Assembly (NCBI GenBank): GCA_947463755.1
Contig: CANHUK010000026.1
Span: forward strand, 1 to 10,170
Length of the DNA stretch: 10,170 bases
Direction: 5' to 3'
Source of the DNA: Chitinophagaceae bacterium
Lineage (GTDB): Bacteria; Bacteroidota; Bacteroidia; Chitinophagales; Chitinophagaceae
Positions within the stretch are counted from its first letter, which is position 1. Every line of letters begins with the position of its first letter. The position numbers were made by a program, and so were the translations under genes. Shown in pieces: positions 6,661 through 10,170 of the stretch. The notes under the pieces are model-generated. The model saw only the letters and a program-made list of their open reading frames with translations, ran no database searches and had not been told where the DNA came from.

Positions 6661-8520
6661 TCAACGCCAGGGAATGTTCTGGGTCAGGTTCGGGTTGCGG
6701 TCACGCTCTCCGGGAGGTATCCTGAAAATATAATTATGCTGATACACACGATCGATCGTGTTCAGATAGTAACGCTGCTGCTGTGCGCCATAGGTGTCTA
6801 TACGCCAAACACCCACGCCTCCGGGAGGCCCCCACACTCTTTCGATGGCCCTCCAGCGACGAAGGTCGAAGCCGCGATGACCTTCTGCCACGAGTTCAAT
6901 GATGCGCTCCTGTTCAATGGCATCGAAGAAAGCCTGACGGTTGGCAAACTTGTCTGCCTTCAGCGGGGGAAGGGCGCCGCGTGCGCGCACTCTGTTCACC
7001 AGGGCTATGGCATCAGCCAGCGGGCCGCTGACCTCATTGCTTGCTTCGGCATACATCAGGTACACATCCGCCAGTCGCATCACGGGATAAGCGAAATCAC
7101 CTTCTGACCGTCCGAGCCCTTCGTAATTGCGAACGAACTTCCTGAAAACATATCCGGAATTGCTGCCGTCCGTGTTATAAGAGATATACCTTACCCCGCC
7201 AATGGTCACATTCGCAGCCCAGGCCTGGTATATGAACGGCGACATGCCGGTCGATTTCAGCGCAGTCAGACCGATGCACATTTCATAATCCCACATCATG
7301 GATGCCTTCATGCGATAATCACGGTTGGCATAGGAATTGGGATTGACCGCGGAGTTCAGGGTGGTGCGGGCGGCCGGATTGGTGGTCGGGTTCATTGGAA
7401 CCAGTTTCGGCGCAAATTCCCCGGTGGTGATCAATTGATAGCGATCCGCGATCTCATAGCGGGGCGCCAGCCAGCACTGGGAGCCTTCCACGGTGCGGCC
7501 TGAGAAATCGCGCATCAGCTCTTCACCCTGCGACGGGTTCGTCGGGGTACCGGAGTGCGTGAAGACGAAGATACCTTCGGAGTTGCCGTTGGCCTTGGGT
7601 GTGAAGAGTTCGAAATAATTCGGCAGGATATCTGCCTTGCCCAGCGCATCGATCTGACCGGGATCCCCGTTTTTGTAGAGTGTCAGTCCAAAATCATTGG
7701 CGACTGATTTGAAATCGGCTGCGGCGGCGGAAAATGCAGCCTGTGCCTCAGCAGTGTTCTGCTGGAAGCCTTCCAGTTCGGGCCATCCATTCTTCTTCCA
7801 GCTGCCCCAGTAAAGGTTCAGCTTTCCCCTGAAGGCGAGGGCTGCAGGCTTGGAACCCCGTCCCAGCCCCACCGGCTTTGCCGGAAGCTTGGCGACCGCA
7901 TAATCAAAATCAGCCAGGATAGAATCCCGGACCTGCTTGATCGGCAAACGGGTAAGCTGTGTGACTTCACTGTTGTCATAAATGATCCGTCCGATATAGG
8001 GTACATCGCCCCACATAGATATCAGTCGGAAGTAGACCATGCCGCGCATCAGGCGGGCTTCAGCGATGATCGCTTCCAAACTGGTCCTGGAAGCACCTGT
8101 CGCCGTAGGCAACATCTTGTTCGTGATGTTCTCGATCACATAATTATTGCGATGCACGGCACCGTACAAATATTGGAAATACTTGTCAAAGCTGGCACCA
8201 TAACCGGAAGGATCATAGTTGGCACCCTGATAGGGATCACCTCGCAGGATATTACCGCTGGTGGCACTGGTGCCCCGGCAGCGGGTAAATTCTGATTGTC
8301 CTTCAAAATAGTAATCACGATTGAACACCGCACGGGTAGCCGCGTAGGCAGACATCAGGGCGATGGTAGCATCTGCCTCGGTCTTCCAGAACACCTGGGC
8401 GTCCAGCAGACCGGTGGGCGTCTGATCAAGCAGATCCTTCTTGCAGGAGGTCTGCATCATCACGACCAGGCCAAGGGCGAGTATGTGGATCTTTTTCATA
8501 TGCTTATGGAAAGAATTCAT
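6661..8520 (-). CDS. SusD/RagB-like outer-membrane glycan-binding lipoprotein
   Basis: A 619-residue SusD-type lipoprotein, the lid and glycan-capture partner of the SusC transporter encoded just upstream. The signal peptide ends in lipobox MQTSC (Cys26), followed by KKDLLDQTPTG, a common SusD start. The family hallmarks are all present: an N-terminal helical TPR-like region (FWKTEADATIALMSAYAATR), the block PVMRLADVYLMYAEAS at 479-494, EQERIIELVAEGHRGFDLRRW at 536-556, and the end motif RNPNLTQNIPW. Length is normal for the family, if slightly long. The ATG at 8520 leaves 12 nt after the SusC stop; the ATG at 8499 (MKKIHILALG) gives an equally good and more typical signal peptide. Ligand cannot be told from the sequence; the downstream lyase suggests a uronate-containing glycan. 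Confidence 0.95.
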   Translation of the reverse strand: MNSFHKHMKKIHILALGLVVMMQTSCKKDLLDQTPTGLLDAQVFWKTEADATIALMSAYAATRAVFNRDYYFEGQSEFTRCRGTSATSGNILRGDPYQGANYDPSGYGASFDKYFQYLYGAVHRNNYVIENITNKMLPTATGASRTSLEAIIAEARLMRGMVYFRLISMWGDVPYIGRIIYDNSEVTQLTRLPIKQVRDSILADFDYAVAKLPAKPVGLGRGSKPAALAFRGKLNLYWGSWKKNGWPELEGFQQNTAEAQAAFSAAAADFKSVANDFGLTLYKNGDPGQIDALGKADILPNYFELFTPKANGNSEGIFVFTHSGTPTNPSQGEELMRDFSGRTVEGSQCWLAPRYEIADRYQLITTGEFAPKLVPMNPTTNPAARTTLNSAVNPNSYANRDYRMKASMMWDYEMCIGLTALKSTGMSPFIYQAWAANVTIGGVRYISYNTDGSNSGYVFRKFVRNYEGLGRSEGDFAYPVMRLADVYLMYAEASNEVSGPLADAIALVNRVRARGALPPLKADKFANRQAFFDAIEQERIIELVAEGHRGFDLRRWRAIERVWGPPGGVGVWRIDTYGAQQQRYYLNTIDRVYQHNYIFRIPPGERDRNPNLTQNIPWR

Positions 8521-8532
8521 GTTCCGAAAAAT

Positions 8533-10170
8533 TTAGAAGCTCAGGTTTACGGCCAGGGAATAGGACTTGTTGATGGGATACACATTGTTATCATCCCCTT
8601 CCTTTTCAGGATCCAGCCCGCGATATCGGGTCAATGTACCGATGTTTTCAGCGGAGCCTACGATACGCAGGTTCGTGATCCCCAGTCGCTCCATCATCTT
8701 CGAAGGCACGGTATATCCCAACTGAACGTTCTTGGCACGGAGGAAGCTCATGTCATCCATCCAGAAGGAGCTCTGCAAACGGTTGTTGCCGCTGCCACCC
8801 ATCCGGGGCCAGGCTCCACTGCGGTTATCCCATGCCCAGGGATTGTTCCAGTGTTCCCAGGAAGCAGCGTATCGTGCGTTGTTGAAGTTTGTGTTATTGT
8901 AAATGTTCAGCCAATAATCTTTGCGACCGGCAGCTCCCTGCATGAACACGGTCAGGTCAAATCCTTTCCAATTCACGAAAGCGTTGAATGCGAAGGTCGT
9001 CGTCGGACGCTCCTGCTGGAAATTCGGATAGGCCTTCCGGTCATCGGCCGTGATCCGACCGTCGCCATTCAGATCTTCGATCAACACATCACCCGGTGCG
9101 GCTCCTTGAGGAGTAGCGGCGTAGATATCTGCCCAGGACTGGGCGATGCCCCGATCCAAATAAGAGTAAATATATTGATATGGCATGTCCAGGAAGACGT
9201 TGCCGCGCAGGAGCAGGGTGTTCCAGGACTCCAGCCGGTTGCGGTTGTAGGCAAAGTTTCCGCTGAAGCCGTAGAATACTTTTCCGATGCGGTCCTTCCA
9301 GGTCAGATCGATCTCCATACCTCGGTTGCGCAGGTTACCGATATTGGTCCGGGGCGCCGGGCTGTAGGCACCGAGCAGGAAGATCGAGAACTCAGAAGGA
9401 CGGTTCATCCCACTGGTCAGGCGATCATAATAATCGATGGTGGCCGTCAGGCGATTGTTCAGGAAGGCCAGGTCGAATCCGGCGTTCAGGACGGCAGAGG
9501 TCTCCCAGGTCAGGAAGCGGTTGATCATTTTCGCATTGGCGAAACCGCGCTGTACGCTGCTGCCTACTACGTAGTTGATGTTGGAGAGTGTCTCCTTCTG
9601 CTCATACCTGCCCACACCGCTGTTATTACCCAGCGAACCGTAAGATACCCTCAGTTTACCACTGGTCAGGAATCGATCCGTAACCCGCTGGATGAATTTT
9701 TCTTCGGTGAACTTCCAGCCTGCTGCCACAGAAGGGAACCAACCATACCGGCTTCCTTCAAGGAACTTGGAAGAACCGTCCACCCGGAGGTTACCTTCGA
9801 GCAGATACTTATTATAGGCGGTGTAATTGACCCTGCCGATGTAAGAGCGCAAGCCTTCTGCCGTAGAGTTACCGGAGGTGGACTGGATATCCGTGAGGGC
9901 CGCGTTGATCTCACTCAGACTGGGGTGGAGACGGTCATTCCTGGAACTTCCCTGGCTGCGATCGTACCAGTATTCTTCGCTATAGACGAAGAGCGCCGCC
10001 AGATCATGGTTACGGCCAAATTTCTTGTTGTAGTTCAACCGACCGGTGAGCATGGTCTTGAAGCCGGTGGATGTACTATTTGAGATCCCGGCGTTATCGC
10101 CCACATAGACCCGGCTACCGAAACTTTCCGTTTGGAAGTTATAGGCACGGTTAGGCATGGGTGCTCCCCA
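8533..10170 (-). CDS. SusC-like TonB-dependent outer-membrane transporter, C-terminal part (5' end off window)
   Basis: The last 545 residues of a SusC/RagA transporter barrel. The frame is open through base 10170, so the true start lies outside the window and the internal ATG at 10158 is not the start. Family features: repeated aromatic barrel strands such as YLLEGNLRVDGSSKF and WFPSVAAGWKF, the conserved FDLAFLNNRLTATIDYYDR, the calcium-loop-like EDLNGDGRITADDR encoded at 9038-9079, FDLTVFMQGAAG, and near the end FLRAKNVQLGYTVP. The last residues NLSF end in Phe, as expected for the outer-membrane beta-signal read by BAM. The stop is 12 nt before the SusD-like start, the usual tight susC-susD pairing. 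It would import the oligosaccharides captured by that SusD. The signal peptide, TonB box and plug are not visible here. Confidence 0.95.
   Translation of the reverse strand, partial: WGAPMPNRAYNFQTESFGSRVYVGDNAGISNSTSTGFKTMLTGRLNYNKKFGRNHDLAALFVYSEEYWYDRSQGSSRNDRLHPSLSEINAALTDIQSTSGNSTAEGLRSYIGRVNYTAYNKYLLEGNLRVDGSSKFLEGSRYGWFPSVAAGWKFTEEKFIQRVTDRFLTSGKLRVSYGSLGNNSGVGRYEQKETLSNINYVVGSSVQRGFANAKMINRFLTWETSAVLNAGFDLAFLNNRLTATIDYYDRLTSGMNRPSEFSIFLLGAYSPAPRTNIGNLRNRGMEIDLTWKDRIGKVFYGFSGNFAYNRNRLESWNTLLLRGNVFLDMPYQYIYSYLDRGIAQSWADIYAATPQGAAPGDVLIEDLNGDGRITADDRKAYPNFQQERPTTTFAFNAFVNWKGFDLTVFMQGAAGRKDYWLNIYNNTNFNNARYAASWEHWNNPWAWDNRSGAWPRMGGSGNNRLQSSFWMDDMSFLRAKNVQLGYTVPSKMMERLGITNLRIVGSAENIGTLTRYRGLDPEKEGDDNNVYPINKSYSLAVNLSF

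Noticed and set aside
6705..6835. Short repeated CTCCGGGAGG element at about 6707 and 6828
   Set aside because: Both copies are inside SusD coding sequence, where Pro/Gly-rich codons explain them; the arms are only 5 bp with no T tract.
8296..10083. Long plus-strand open frame (595 codons) opposite the SusC and SusD genes
   Set aside because: It lies antisense to clear SusC and SusD coding sequence, has low-complexity His/Val/Gly-rich translation with no known domain or signal peptide, and is explained by codon bias of the true genes.
1..10170. The two SusC fragments as halves of one interrupted gene
   Set aside because: Each is open through its window edge with no internal break, and they lie on the same strand in the wrong order for a split gene: the C-terminal part is upstream of the N-terminal part in transcription direction.

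Overview
The window looks like part of a polysaccharide utilisation locus (PUL) from a Bacteroidota bacterium. Evidence is two SusC-type TonB-dependent transporters, a SusD-type lipoprotein, several small lipoproteins with Bacteroidota-style signal peptides, A-rich leaders mostly without Shine-Dalgarno sites, and DUF-type PUL accessory proteins. The fairly high GC content and gene style suggest a soil or environmental member, perhaps Chitinophagaceae. That placement is inference and cannot be proved from this sequence.

Layout. On the minus strand, read from right to left, one operon runs: 3' part of a SusC-like transporter (8533-10170, cut by the window edge), SusD-like lipoprotein (6661-8520), small DUF5018-like lipoprotein (6220-6627), DUF4466-like lipoprotein (5208-6206), a strong intrinsic-terminator-like hairpin (5141-5186), then a secreted two-module enzyme with an alginate_lyase/PL38-like toroid followed by a right-handed beta-helix (3090-5135). 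A plus-strand gene (1507-3078) converges on that lyase, with 11 bp between the stop codons. It encodes an exported protein with one c-type haem motif (CGGCH) and five FG-GAP/VCBS calcium-binding repeats. Divergent from it, across a 165-bp intergenic region, the 5' part of a second SusC-like transporter (1-1341) runs off the left edge. That gene probably opens a second PUL operon.

How the genes should work together. The SusC/SusD pair would import oligosaccharides across the outer membrane. The two small lipoproteins are probably surface glycan-binding proteins. The lyase would cleave a uronic-acid-containing polysaccharide (alginate or glucuronan type) by beta-elimination. The substrate is inferred only from the lyase fold family. 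No regulator (hybrid two-component system, SusR, ECF sigma/anti-sigma) and no other carbohydrate enzyme is inside the window.

The two points most worth a second look are the terminator, with a possible competing antiterminator, just before the lyase start, and the pairing of a haem-c/VCBS protein with a uronate-type PUL. No RNA genes, CRISPR arrays, insertion sequences or long repeats were seen.
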